From contig JARCOQ010000071.1 in NCBI GenBank assembly GCA_029207755.1, positions 310,001-374,000 of the forward strand: a stretch of DNA of 64,000 nucleotides. The letters run 5' to 3'. Under the pieces are notes generated by a model that saw only the letters and a list, made by a program, of their open reading frames with translations, made no database searches and was not told the origin of the DNA. A program made the position numbers and the translations under genes. This document shows, piece by piece, positions 21,810 to 33,209 of this stretch. The stretch comes from Chamaea fasciata. Its lineage: Eukaryota; Chordata; Aves; Passeriformes; Sylviidae. Numbering within the stretch: the first letter of the stretch is position 1; every line of letters starts with the position of its first letter.

Positions 21810-24800
21810 TCAATCATCAGCTGTGCCTGGAGCTCCGGCTCCTCCGTCTCCAGGCGGTCTCATCTTCTGTGGCCCCTGAAGGTCTTCTAAGGCCACCGGT
21901 TCTTCTGAGCCAGCAGATGACTGCAGTTCTGCAATTCGCTCCTCGAACATCAGCTGGACAAAGAGGCTTATCCGGGAGGGGCTGTCGTCGTCTCTCAGGG
22001 CCTGAAGAGCTGGAAGAGACAGGCACAGAGCCCCGGTCAGAGCCCGGATGTGCGGGAGTCCAAGGAGACCCTCCTGCCAAGGGCCATCCGAGCCAGCTCC
22101 TGCCGTGGCCGCCACAAGAGAGGAGAGAGAGGCCAACGGGATTCGCCGCAAGGTGCTGAACACGAATCGCCCCGCCCGCGTCCCCGAAATCTCTCCGTGT
22201 TCTGCGCACGCCAGCCCTTGTCCGCACAGGGAGCCAGGCCCTCCGCAGGCAGGACAGGGATTGCAGCCCCCTGCGCGAGCATTGCGGCTCCCCCCGGCAG
22301 CCCCGCTGAGAGCCCGCTGCCCTCACTCACCCTCGCTGAGGGCCTGGAGCTCTTCCTTCTGCCTCCTCAGGCGCACCCCGGCGATCCCTGGGAACACAGA
22401 GCCTGTCAGGGCCCCAGCGGCACGGCGCCCTGCCGGCGGCGCTGCCAGCCCTGTGGCCACACGGCCTCCTGCCCCGGCAGGGCTCGGCCCGGGCCCTTGC
22501 CGCATCCTGCCGCCCCAGGGCACGGCCGCAGAGGGCGGCAGCAGCCCCGAGGGCAGGCGCGGCTCCACGGCGCCGGGCGCGGATGCCGCTGCCGGGACGG
22601 GGGCTGGGGCTGGGGCCGGGGCTGGGGCTGGGGCTGGGGCTGGGAGGGAGCCCGGGCTCGTGGCTCACCGATGAGCTTGATGGCCGCCTCTCGCAGGGGC
22701 TCCTGTGGGTGCTCCAGGTAGGGCAGGGCCAGGCGCAGGTGTTCGGCCGCTCGGCTCTTGTCGTCTGCCAGCTGGAGAGAACGGCAGGAGGGAGGGAAGG
22801 GTTGGCGCGGGCTCAGCCCCTCGGCCGGGCGCTCCCGGCGCCCAGCCCCGGCCTGCGCTGCCCGCACAGCCCCGAGGCCCGGCCAGCGGGCGCCGGGCTC
22901 CGGAGGGGGCGGAGGGCCGGGCGCTGCCCGGGGAGCCGCGGTGCCGCCCCGCCCCGCGGCCCCGCTGGGCCGGCGCTCCGTCGGCGCCCGACTCGGGGCA
23001 CAGGAGCCTGGAGAAGAGCCCGCGGGGCCCAGGGAAGGGAGCGGCGTGTGGGGCGCAGGCCGGAGCCCCTGCGTGCGGCGCTGGGCAGGGGCCACGGCTG
23101 CCAGCCCCGCACACCGAGCCCCGCCGTCAGGGGGCTTCTCCAGAGGCCGTCCTTACCACGCACTCGGCGAACTTGAACAGCTTCTCCGTCTTCAGCACGT
23201 GCTGGAGGTCGCTCCTCTTCAGGAAGCCGGCCGCACAATGCAGCGTTTCCCGAGAGGCCTGGAGAGCAGCAGAGACGGGAGCTGGCAGCGCAGCCCAGCC
23301 CAGGGCACGGGCCCTGCGTCCCTGCGCCAGGGCCAGCAGGAGGCTGCGAGCCGGGAGAGGTGCCCGGGCAGGAGGCAGCCGAGCCCCCTGTCAGGGGTGC
23401 ACCGGCATCACACAACGCCTCACCTTGGCCACGCGCTCGTTCACCTCGTGGCAGTGCAAGTAGAGTGGGAGCAGGCTCTGGCTCACAACTGTGTTCAGTG
23501 GCTCTTTGCCCTCATACGCTACCAAGCCCATCACCTTTTGGAAAAGCTGAATGGAGAGCAGCTGCACCTGGCTGTTGTCCTGAAGGAAAGGAAGCGGAAG
23601 AGGCCTCAGCACCAATTTCTCCAGCCCAGCCGGGCAAAAGCCTAAAAATCCCCAGGGCACAAAGTTTCTGGGCAGCAGCTAATGCCCGTGGCACGCAGAG
23701 CCTTACATTTCCAAAGAGCCACAGGAGGAGGTCGGCTAGCTTCAGGGCAGTGGTCCTGCCGATCACGGTGTCTTTCCGCTGGCACACATTGGTGAGCGCA
23801 GAGAGGGACATGGCGACCACCTCTCCGTCGGCATCCCCAAGCCGCTCCAGGAGGCTTGGAAGCAGGCTGCGTACACCTCCGGCCTGTATGGAACACAAGG
23901 CTGTGCTGGGAAGCCACCAAGAGCTGCAGCGCCAACACCGCCCTGGCTCTGCTAGCCCACCCTGCCGCTGCTGGGCCCAGAGGCCAAAGGCCTGTCCCGA
24001 AGCACTCGAGCAGCTGGAGCAGGAGGCAGGAGAGCTGGGAGCAGCTGCCTCAGCTCCTGAAGCCCAGCCAGCCCAAGGGGCTGCTTTCCCCAGCGCAGCT
24101 TCAGCCGCTGCCCCCTTCTCACCATCGAGGGCTCCTCGCTGAGCAGCACAAGGCCTTTGAGCGCCAGGTGACGTCTCTGCCTGCACGTGCCCCGCAGGTG
24201 CCTTGACATCTCCTCCAGGACACGGCCTGCGCATTCCCTCAGGTCCAGGTACTCGATGACCTGAAAGGCACAGGGCAGTGACAGGTGACCCGAACAGCAG
24301 GAGCCCAGAAGCACACAGGGCCGGGCCCAGGCAGCAGCAGCAGCAGCAGCACAGGGCTCGGGCACCGGCCCAGGCAGCTGCAGCTACGAGAGGGCAGAGG
24401 GCTGAGAGGCAGCTGAGCGAGGCAGCGCTGGCTCACCTCCACCAGGAATGCCAGGGAGGGCAGATCCCAGCGTGGCTCCTCCCTGCTTAGTGGCTGGAGT
24501 AGGTAGAAGCCAATGCGGGAACAGGTGTGGCCCAAGTGACGGCGCATCTCCCTGTCAGGGGGAAAAAGGCAGCAAGAGCCTGAGGTGGGGGGACAGTCTT
24601 CTCCCAGGAGGTCTAACTCACAGGTCCGGTCTTTCCCCAGTATCCCTGGAGGGGGATGTGGGCGCTTTGGGAGGCGGCCCCTTCTGGGCACCCTCCTCTG
24701 CCAGCCTTTTCCAGTCGGCTTGGCCGTCCCTCGGTGACGAGGCCCTCGAGGCCATGAGCACAGGGACTGTGTGGGGCACAGGGGACAAATGTGGGAGAGA

Positions 24801-26811
24801 AGGAGTTCTCACCTGGCCAGCAGACCCACGGCATAGTGCTGGGTGTCAGCACAGAGCAGCGTGTCCCAGCCACGCTTGCGCTCCATAGCCATCATCTCTG
24901 TGTTCCACCACATTTGGCTGAACAGAGCCTTCATGGCCTGCACTGCAAACCTGTGTGCAGAGCAAAACCCAGGTCACACGGCGAGCGCTGGCACCGGCCA
25001 CAAGGACATTGAAAAGACAGGAGGACTGGCACCTGTTGGGGTTGCTGGGAAGGCCGTGTTCCTCCTGGCACGCTCTCCAGAAGTCAGCAACTTCCACTGG
25101 CATCTCTTGTGTGGTGATGACAATGTGGAAGAGGAGAGCAACAAACAGACGGGCTGAATGAAGGAGCACTGCCCTGTGGCATTTGGGCACCTGGACAGTC
25201 AGCCACAGCCCCAGAGTTGCCTGCAAAAGAAGCAGCCCGAGACAGAGCTCAGTGCTAAGATGTCCGTGTGGCAGGGCCCGAGGGGAGACGCAGGGGGAGC
25301 GACGGGCCTGGAGCCCCCTGAGCCTGCCCTAAGCCAGTGCCTGAGGCAGGGAGAGGACGGAGAGCTGATGGAGAGGCGACCGGGGAGCGAGCAGAGGCCG
25401 GTTCCAGAAGCTCACCGCCAGGGCAAAAACGTCCTCGTCGTCGCCATCGGAGGTGGTCGTTGTATGCAGAGGCCAATCCTCCATCACGTGGATGAGTGCT
25501 GGCAGCACCTTCTCCGCTGTCACAGCCGACGAGCCTATGGCTCTCCACATGCTTGCAGCAGCTCTGTGGGATTGGAGCTCTGTGTCAGGGCCGTCTCAGT
25601 CACAGTAGCATGCCCTGTGCAGCTGTGGAGGCCCAGGTGACAGAGCCCTGGTGCCCTGAGGGGCAGGGAGGGAGCATGGCAGCAGGCTGGTGGAACAGAG
25701 GGGCCCAAGGGTCCTGGACCACTCCGCCTGTCTGGCAGAGCCCATTGGACAGGCTCTGCAGGGCAATGGGCCCTAAAGGCTGCTGAGCCCTGAGCTCTCA
25801 AGGCAGGTGGGCCCCATACCTGTCACACGTTGGGGCACAGCGCAGGAGGGTCAGCACAACGTCAGCAGGTTGCTCTTCGGCCAGCCTCAGAAAGTCCAAG
25901 CGCATCCTGGCATCTAAAGCGACACAGGCCGCCAGTCTCTGGTGAAGGTCCTTCACCATGGCTGGCACCTGGAGGAGACATGGGGAAGACCTGGAGCGCT
26001 GTCCAAGGGAGCAGCTTTCCCCAAGAAGTGCTTCCCCTCCTGCCACACTCTCCTGGCCTCCAAGACTCAGGGTCTCTTTTGTGTTGGTGTTTCTGAAGGC
26101 CACGGACTCAGTCACTGCCATGTCCGTATTTGCTGCGTCACTGATTGCAGCATCCAAGCGCTGAGCCAAATCTGGGCTGACATTGGGCTCTGCCTGGAGC
26201 TCAGTCAGCCTGCGGTCAGGCTCAGCTGTTGCACGGGTTCTGGTCATCCTAAGGCGAACGGGCACGAGCCTCCGGAACATCTGCAGGAGAGCAAAGGACA
26301 GGGAAGAGAGACGCGTTCCATGGAGTGCTCCAAGCGCGGAGCTCGGCCGAGCAGTGACAGCAGGCCCAGCCCAGGCGGGGATGGCTGCACGTACCTTCAG
26401 TGATCTGCGGAAGCGGCCACGGGTGGGCTTCTTCTCCTGTGTCTGCTCCATGGTTGCATCTGGCAAAGAGCGAGCGCAGCCAGAGCTGAGGGGTTGCAGG
26501 AGAGGCCAGAGAAGCCAGCCCTGCTCTCCCCAGGCAGGGACAGCCCCGGGATGCCCCAGGGGATGGAGCACAGCTGCTGCAGGGGCAGCCTCGGCCCCTC
26601 TTCCATCCTGTCAGTGGGCGGAATGGGAACGGGGATGGGATGGGGCCAAGCTGTCCGCAGTCATTGGCCTTGTGGCCCGGCTCTGCCACTCACCATCCTG
26701 CTGTGGCTGGAACTGCTCCAGCTCTTGAGGGGGTTGTGCTGGAGCATCTCCAGGGCTCGTATTTCTTCTCCTCCAGCAAACTGTGAAGAGGTCGCGAAAT
26801 CTGCCCGCCAT
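21810..26811 (-). CDS. MROH-like protein (maestro HEAT-like repeat family), 14 exons, 721 codons
   Basis: Minus-strand exons read from GT-AG sites: 26811-26694, 26459-26395, 26280-25820, 25563-25416, 25220-25033, 24950-24813, 24551-24437, 24260-24123, 23883-23707, 23579-23424, 23258-23157, 22771-22669, 22387-22331 and 22009-21810. Every junction is phase-compatible and the joined length is 2166 bp including TGA, with no internal stop, so the gene looks intact. The product is a chain of paired helices (for example ADLLLWLFGN, LLSIQLFQKVMGLVAYEGK, LRLALPYLEHPQEPLREAAIKLIG in part), the HEAT-repeat pattern of avian MROH proteins, which are probably scaffold proteins of poorly known role. The 461-bp exon may hide an intron upstream of 25975. 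The start at 26811 is a choice; the frame stays open upstream to about 26982. A tandem repeat lies directly upstream. Confidence 0.8.
22598..22647. repeat. Hexanucleotide (GGGGCT)n repeat in a MROH intron
   Basis: About eight units of GGGGCT/GGGGCC lie between the exons at 22331-22387 and 22669-22771. The + strand offers at least four closely spaced GGGG runs, which suits G-quadruplex formation. Confidence 0.85.
24332..24352. repeat. CAG trinucleotide microsatellite in a MROH intron
   Basis: A run of about six to seven CAG/GCA units between the exons at 24123-24260 and 24437-24551. Confidence 0.8.
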
Positions 26812-27125
26812 GTCAGCGTCTGGCCTCGAGGGCACCTTCAGACAGATGTCGCTGAGGAAACCAGGGAAAACCCTGAGGCAACAAGTCATGCAGTTGTGCC
26901 TTGAAGGCACCTGCGACAAAGAAGCCTCAGGAAGGCTGCAGGACAGCAAGTCCTGCACACTGGTCTTGAGGGCTCCTGCCACAATGACAGGAGACTCCTT
27001 GTGGTGCTTCAGGTGACCAGATCCTGTGGTCTGGCCGCGAGGGCACCGACCGCAGGGTTGGGAGATGCCTCGGGAAAGCTCCGAGTCACCAAGTCCCGCA
27101 GTCTGGCCGCGAGGTCAACTGCAGG
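26790..27125 (-). repeat. About 70-bp degenerate tandem repeat at the MROH 5' end
   Basis: A motif like AAGTCCYGCAGTCTGGCCGCGAGGGC recurs on the + strand at about 26792, 26882, 26948, 27018 and 27091 (spacing 66-90). On the minus strand the units read (A/V)-L-A-A-R-x-x-D-L-V-T-like peptides, and the predicted MROH start MAGRFRDLFT resembles one unit. Some units contain stops in the MROH frame. Confidence 0.65.
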
Positions 27126-27840
27126 AGCAGCGCTTCGGAAAGGCTCCGGGTCGGGCACAAACGAGCGGGCTGTGTGGGAACTCCTCACAGCACCTCTCCG
27201 GCGCGTCCTGTCCCGTGGCGTGCTCCGAGCACTGTGGCGTGGCTGCGTTGTTGCCAGCACCTATGTCACCGCGTGTCACAAAGGCTCCTCGGACACCCTG
27301 TGCCTTTCCCTGCCACGGTGACCACGCTGCTGCACCGTGTCACAAAGGGCCCATGCACACCCTGCCACCTGCCCCGGCCCTGCCCCCGCTCCACCCAAAG
27401 TGGCCCAGGTCGGAAGGAATCCCTCGGCCCAAGTGTCTAAGAGAGCCCAACAGGACCTTGAATGATTTGATGGCTCGAGCCATCGGCAACCGCTGCCCTG
27501 CTCTGCGGGCCCAGGGCGGCAGAAGGAGCCCCCAGGGCTGCCGACGCAGCCGCAGCGGGAAGGGCACGGGGCCTGCCGCAGAAGCTGGCACGGCCTCCCT
27601 TCTCTCAGCTGATAATTGTCTTCAACCAAAGTCAGACTTTCACTTCAAAGCCAGCTCAGTGCAGGCAAACCCTTGGGCAGCTAAGATCTCCAAAAGGCTG
27701 CTCGATCCAAAATGACCAATTCCTCTTTAATTTCTCTTTTTGGGTCACTGCTGATCCTCTCCTCCTCTTCCCCCTTCCACTCAGCTGAGTTGGCAAAGGC
27801 TGGATTAGCCACTTTATCCTTATGGATGAGCATGGCAACT
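27126..27840. other. GC-rich DNA upstream of the MROH gene
   Basis: No gene recognised. A short repeated phrase (CACCGYGTGTCACAAAGG at about 27269 and 27338) and moderate GC content are consistent with a promoter-proximal region of the minus-strand MROH gene, but no specific promoter element was identified. Confidence 0.4.
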
Positions 27841-28622
27841 TGTTTTGGTTTGGGAAGACAGGTATTTGCTAGGTAAAAGTTGGAGGGTTTTTTGGAATGG
27901 AGAGTGTAAACTTTTTTTTTGCTAAATTATAAATTTACAATTAGAGGTTTTTAGGCAAAGATTTGGGAAATAGGAATAGCAGTTTTTTATTAGTATGTAT
28001 TACAAAGTAAACAAACAAACCCCCTTCAAATAACTACAGTATTAATAACAAAAGAAAAACAGTATTAAGAACTTTGAGGGCTTTGTTTTACAAAACTTAG
28101 GGCAGTTTGGTTTTGGTGTTCTTGCAGGATTTTTAGAGCAGCAAGCTGAAAGAGGGGAAAGTTTCGGGCTGGTAGCTGGGATGGCAGGGTGTCCCGGCAG
28201 CGCGGGGCTGCAGGGTCACTCTGCAGCAAGAGGAGCAGCGCTGAAGAAGCCGAAGGCGGGGCAGGGCTGGCTTAACTCCTGCGGGTGGCAGAGAAGGCTC
28301 CGGATTCCGGCTGGACTGGCCAGAGTAGATTTTTGAGGACTGGATTTTTTTTGGCTACAGTGAAACTTTTCCAGTTAGCAACAGTTTAGCCGGTTTTTTT
28401 CTTTTTTTTTTTTTTTGAAGGTCCGGAGGGGGGGAAAAAAAAAAAAAAGGACAGCTTCTAGCTGCTTTAAGCTTTGTTTTTTACTTGCGTGGGGGTTTTT
28501 TGTTACTTTGTTTCTGTTTTTGTTTCAGCTAAGTATTTTGAAGTGTTTAACATTTGGTCTCTTTGGTAACTTATGGGGAAAAAATTCTTTAGAGAAAGAA
28601 GGAACAAACCTAACTCCCAACA
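27841..28622 (-). repeat. LTR of the hypermutated ERV-3
   Basis: Matches the ERV-2 LTR end to end with the same TG...CA limits, except for an additional A/T-rich stretch of about 60 bp near 27880-27940 and smaller gaps. No second LTR is present because the element is cut within RT. Confidence 0.85.
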
Positions 28623-30307
28623 TTATCTACTTTGAATTTTTTTTTTATACTAACATATTATATTGAGTTTAAACTGTTAATAAATATATATATATTTATA
28701 TATATATACATGCAAATATGGATACAGTCACATTGTCATGGGTAGTTTACTTTAAGACAAGGTTTTTTTAAGATATGCATTTTTTTTATTATTATTTTTT
28801 TGCATTATTTACCAGGTGCAACTTGGTTTCTGAGCGAAGACAATTTCACGGATGAGATTGTTTTTGCTGGAGGCAGGATTAATTTAAACAGGTTTTTTCA
28901 GTATACTTTTCATGTGTACTATTGGAACTTTATTTTTTGTTGTTGTTTGCACGGGCTTAGATTGGGCAGGATTTGCTCGGTTGGTGGAACTTTGAGTGTT
29001 TACTAGCTATGTGGCTTTTGCTAAATTAATACTTTAGGTTTTGAAAGTTTTTTTTACTTAGTGCTTTTAAGGTAGCTTTAAGCAGGTTATTGCACTGTTT
29101 AATTTTTTCGACCGCTGGTGCATGATAAGGAATATGGCATACTTACTTAATGCTGTGTTTTTTAGCTTAGGTGCTTATAAGACAATTTTTGAAATGGGTT
29201 TTATTGTTTGATTTGATTTTTTCAGGGGTGCGGTGTTTTCACAGGACTTGTTTTTTTAGGCTCAGGATGGTGTTTTGGACAGTAGCATGAGGCACAGGGT
29301 AGGTTTTTAACTATTTAGTGATGGCTTTTACTATGGTTAGTACATAGCGCCTGCCCTGGTGGGTTTGGGGAAGGGTGATGTAGTTAATTAGTTAGGTTTT
29401 TTTATATTTATATTTGGACTACTGCTTTCTATACTCTAAGGGCTTTACTTGCTTGGCTTGCTTGATTGCAGCACGTGTTTTATAGTTATGGATAACTTGA
29501 GAAATGCTGTCTATGGTTAAATTTACTTCTTGGTTTTGGGCTCACTTGGAGGTGGCATTTTTGCTTGGATGATTTGAGGCATTATGGGCTTATTGAGCTA
29601 GGAACAACTTTTTTCTGTCTTGCTAATTTAAATTTATTTTTGATACTTTTATTTTGGCAGCTTGATTGACTTGCTTATTATTTTGGTGTTTTTTATTAGC
29701 TCGATTCTTGGGAACATGGGGATTTACGTGGCAGATTTTTACAGGTAATTTTTTTACACGAGTGGCAATGGTTTTTTTTTTCATCAGCAGCCTAGATTGT
29801 TTTTTTTTACGTTGCTAGTTGGCCTTTTTCTACTTTTTTAGCCAACTCTACGGAGCATTGGCTACTATTTACGAATTAGTGTAGAGGTAGAGCTTTGGCT
29901 ACTCTTTGTTTTTAGCAATGTCAAGGGTTAATTGGACAGCTTTGAGTTTAGCATGCTGACTTGATTTTTTTTTTCCTTTCAGTGGCTTTTGCAACTTGTT
30001 GTGTGGGGTTTTATACGGCTGCTTTCTACTTGCGGTTCATTTTTACAATGCAACGGGAACCGTCAGTTAAAAGGGCATACCGTGGTTTTTTTGCCGGCAG
30101 TTGGTTGTACGGAGGAGCTTTTTTAGCTTGTGTCACTTGTTCTTGCTTTTCTTTGTTTGTGAGACTAAAGTTGGTTTTTTTTCTTTTCTGGTCCGTTTGT
30201 AATTATTTTTAAAATGTGTGGGCGATCTGGGTTTTTAATACGGGCGCGCTGTGTGATGAGGGCAGTCTATTTGCTCTATGTGGCGTCGGTGGCATGGTGG
30301 GTGGAGG
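28623..30307 (-). pseudogene. Degenerate pol (integrase to RT end) of ERV-3
   Basis: Aligns with ERV-2 bases 6359 to about 8010 but has very many stops and missense changes caused by G-to-A substitution in the sense strand. Integrase landmarks are recognisable only by comparison with ERV-2. At two former tryptophan codons this copy carries the alternative stop to ERV-2 (TAG at 29792-29794 where ERV-2 has TGA, and TGA at 29542-29544 where ERV-2 has TAG), so those stops arose independently. Confidence 0.85.
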
Positions 30308-30344
30308 CAAATGAGGATTCGGTACCTTCAAATGTTCACAGAAC

Positions 30345-30532
30345 CATGGAATTCCACGCTGGATGGGTTGGAAGGGACCTTAAATCTCTCATTCCCAAGC
30401 CCTGCCATGGGCAGGGACACCTCCCACTGTCCCAGGCTGCTCCAGCCTGGCCTGGGACACTTCCAGGAATCCAGGGGCAGCCACAGCTGCTCTGGGAATT
30501 CCATCCTAGCCCTCACCAACCTCCCAGGGAGG
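30345..30532 (-). mobile_element. CR1 LINE 3' tail
   Basis: On the minus strand it shows the CR1 terminal phrases (CTGGATTCCTGGAAGTGTCC, GACAGTGGGAGGTGTCCCTG, CCCATGGCAG, GGTCCCTTCCAACCC) ending at GGAATTCCATGGTTC. It adjoins the broken end of ERV-3. Confidence 0.85.
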
Positions 30533-31734
30533 GATTTGGGTTATAATATTTGGGTTTGGCTTAGGATATAAAAGCATGTCCAGGATGGGTTAGGTAATTT
30601 GGGTTTTTTTCCAAAAAAAAATCCCTTCAGAATTGTGGAATTTTATTCTTCCAGGTTCTAGAATATGCTGAATTATTTGTATGGATGAAATGAATGAAAT
30701 TATCCCAGATGAAATAATTTGCTGCCACTTAAGAGCCTGCTGCTATAATTATTTATTAAGCATAGATCTCTTTAGATTGGTGATGTGTTTACCAACACCA
30801 CAGTGCCACATCTACATAAATTATAAATAAATACATCTATATATATATAGTGTAACCCATGATTGAAGTGATGTTCTGCCTGAATCCCTGATATCACCCA
30901 CCTTTCCCTCTGGAAGGATTTTTAATTTGAGTATTTAAGGGAGAACTTTCCCCTTTTTGTGTGTGTTAGCCATTGCAGAGTTTCCCTGCAGAAAGCTCCA
31001 ACCTGTGTTGACATTTTACTTTCCTTTCTTCCCCTGATCCTGCCTGCCCTTGATTCCAGAGGAGAACAATGGGAGGGGAGTGAGTGCTGAGGGTATTTAC
31101 AGCACAATCATGGGAAACGCTCCCATCACCACTGAGCCCTTTTCCTTCCCCTGGCAAATCCTCTGGCTCTGCTCCAGCCTCGGGATCCACGAGCCTCTTC
31201 CTTGAGGGAATTGTTATCAACCTGGAAAACTCCTGTATTCCAGTGGCACAAGGAGACATCCGAGATCCACCTTCCTGGTGCATTCAGAAGGTGCTGCTGG
31301 GGGAGTTACACTGATCTGAAGAGCTCCAAAGGTCAGAGATTTCTTTGTAATCAATTCCTTCTCCCAGCCTTCTGAAGTCTAATGATCAGCTTTCCATGTT
31401 TGTTGTGGTGGTTGCAGGGTTTGAGGGGCAGCAGAGTAAATTTGATTTAGGGATAAATTGCCATTTCTTCACAAGACTCTGAAAAGGGAGGGGAGGGATG
31501 TTAATATTTCATGTGGCTGGGAGAGGAAACGCCTGGCAGTGCCAGGGGAAGAGTCACAGCACCTGGGCTGAACTCACCCAGGTTTTTTTGGCAGCAATGA
31601 TCTCATTGCTCATCATGGACAGAACAGAAAACAATTCTGCCCCAGGGCAGGAGAAGCCTGGCTCAGGAGGGGCCATCACTGCAGTCACAGAAGGTTTCAG
31701 TGAGCTGGAGAAGGCAACAGAAATGGGATGTGTG
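30533..31734. other. Unique DNA between CR1 and the right inverted-repeat arm
   Basis: No gene recognised. It contains short A/T-rich runs (for example (TA)n at about 30838-30850). In the left arm the matching position is occupied by ERV-1, so this shows what lay inside the palindrome before that insertion, if it was shared. Confidence 0.5.
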
Positions 31735-32019
31735 CTAAAAGAAATGTGAGGGGGTAGAAGGTCAATACCAAAAATCAAACCAAATTAATCCTTCCTTCTT
31801 TTGTTTTTGCTGTGTTTCCATCTGTTTCCATTTTTCCATTTGCTGTGTTTCCAAAGCAAGGAAGGGGCAGGAGTTTAGGAGGGGCTGGTTCAGCTCAGCC
31901 TTGCTGATAAAGCAATTTGGGTTTTCCCTCATCAATCTGTTTCATTAACTAAAAATGCAGAATTGGAGAAGTTGTTGGATATTTTTGCATTTTTCTGCAG
32001 CTGGCGGCAGGAGACTTTG

Positions 32020-32395
32020 CTCAGACCGGGGGTTGGGGCTGTCCAGCCTGGAGAAGAGAAAGACCTGGGGAGATTTCATTGGGGCCTTCCAAGACCACAA
32101 GGGAGCCTGAAAGAGCTGCAGAGGGACCTTGGACAAGGACCTGGAGCACCAGGACAAGGGGGAATGGCTTTAAACTATGGGAGGAGCGATTTAGATGGGA
32201 TCTTGGGAAGGAATTCCTCCCTGGGAGGGTGGGGAGGGCTGGGCTGGAATTCCCAGAGCAGCTGTGGCTGCCCCTGGATCCCTGGGAGTGTCCAAGGCCA
32301 GGTTGGAGCCCCTGGGACAGTGGGAGGTGTCCCTGCCCGTGGCAGGGTGGGGCTTGAATGTCCTTCCATCCCAAATTCCATGATTCCAACCCAAA
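32020..32395 (+). mobile_element. CR1 LINE 3' fragment (right arm)
   Basis: Inverted-repeat counterpart of the CR1 at 685-1060, with the same truncation point and a few percent of base differences by eye. Confidence 0.85.
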
Positions 32396-32552
32396 GATAA
32401 CCTGGATTGGAGGCAGCAGTGCCTGGGGGCTAAAGCACCTTCCCAGCTGTTATCAGAACAGGAGCTGCAGACAGTTTATCCCTGGGTTTTCTTCCTTGTC
32501 CCTCAGCTGGGAGGTGATGGGAACAACCAGCAGGAGCTTCCCCAGGCCCTGG

Positions 32553-32940
32553 GAGTGGGACACTGGGAAGGGGACACTGGGAATGGGACACTGGGAGTGG
32601 GACACTTTGGGAATGGGATACTTTGGGAGTGGGACACTGGGAGTGGAACACTGGGAATGGGACACTGGGAGTGGGACACTGGGAGTGGGACACTTTGGGA
32701 GTGGAACACTGGGAATGGGACACATTGGGACATTTTGGGAGTGGGGACACTGTGGGAATGAGACTCTTTGGGAATGGGACTCTTTGAGAATGGGACACTG
32801 GGAATGGGACTCTTTGGGAATGGGACACTAGGAATGGGATACTGTGGGAATGGGACACTGGGAATGGGACACTGGGAATGGGACATTTTGGGACAGTTTG
32901 GGAACGGGACTCTTTGGGAGTGGGACGCTTTGGGAGCGGC
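32553..32940. repeat. Minisatellite (GGGACACTGGGAATG-type), expanded copy
   Basis: Tandem units such as GGGACACTGGGAATG and GGGACACTTTGGGAGTG over about 388 bp, against about 273 bp in the left arm. Confidence 0.92.
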
Positions 32941-33209
32941 ACTTTTACAACCATTATTGGCTTTGTGGTTTATCCTGAGACAACAGACCCAACCATAAAT
33001 TGTCACTTCAGGGCCAGCATTTAGTGCCAGCTCAGGGAAATGCAGGGTGGTTGTGGCAGGTATTAAACACCCCCAATAAATCCTGGAGGAGGATCCCAGG
33101 GTAACAATGCCTGCTTGCCAAATCTGTTTGCAGAGCGCACAAAAGCAACGAGGAAAACACTGCAACAGCACCAAGGTTTTCTCACAGCTCCACCACAGGC
33201 TGCTGCCTC

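Larger units (their letters stand above)
27841..30307 (-). mobile_element. ERV-3: truncated ERV-2 relative saturated with C-to-T (+ strand) changes
   Basis: Colinear with 5577 to about 8010 of ERV-2: an LTR (27841-28622) and then integrase, RNase H and the end of the RT region on the minus strand, breaking off at about 30307. Compared with ERV-2, runs of C on the + strand are replaced by T throughout, which is G-to-A on the viral sense strand. In the 60 bases matching 6541-6600 there are seven C-to-T changes, one G-to-A and no others. C preceded by G is mostly spared. Coding capacity is destroyed, and the three stops seen in ERV-2 pol have counterparts at 29899-29901, 29792-29794 and 29542-29544. 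Confidence 0.9.
31735..33209. repeat. Right arm of the large inverted repeat
   Basis: Reverse complement of 1-1349, containing the same CR1 tail (about 32020-32395) and minisatellite (32553-32940). The longer length is explained by extra minisatellite units. The spacer between arms is about 30.4 kb and contains ERV-1, ERV-2, ERV-3 and the MROH gene. Confidence 0.9.

Noticed and set aside
22048..22721. Overlapping + strand ORFs of 208 and 223 codons
   Set aside because: Antisense shadows of GC-rich MROH exons and introns, including the GGGGCT repeat.
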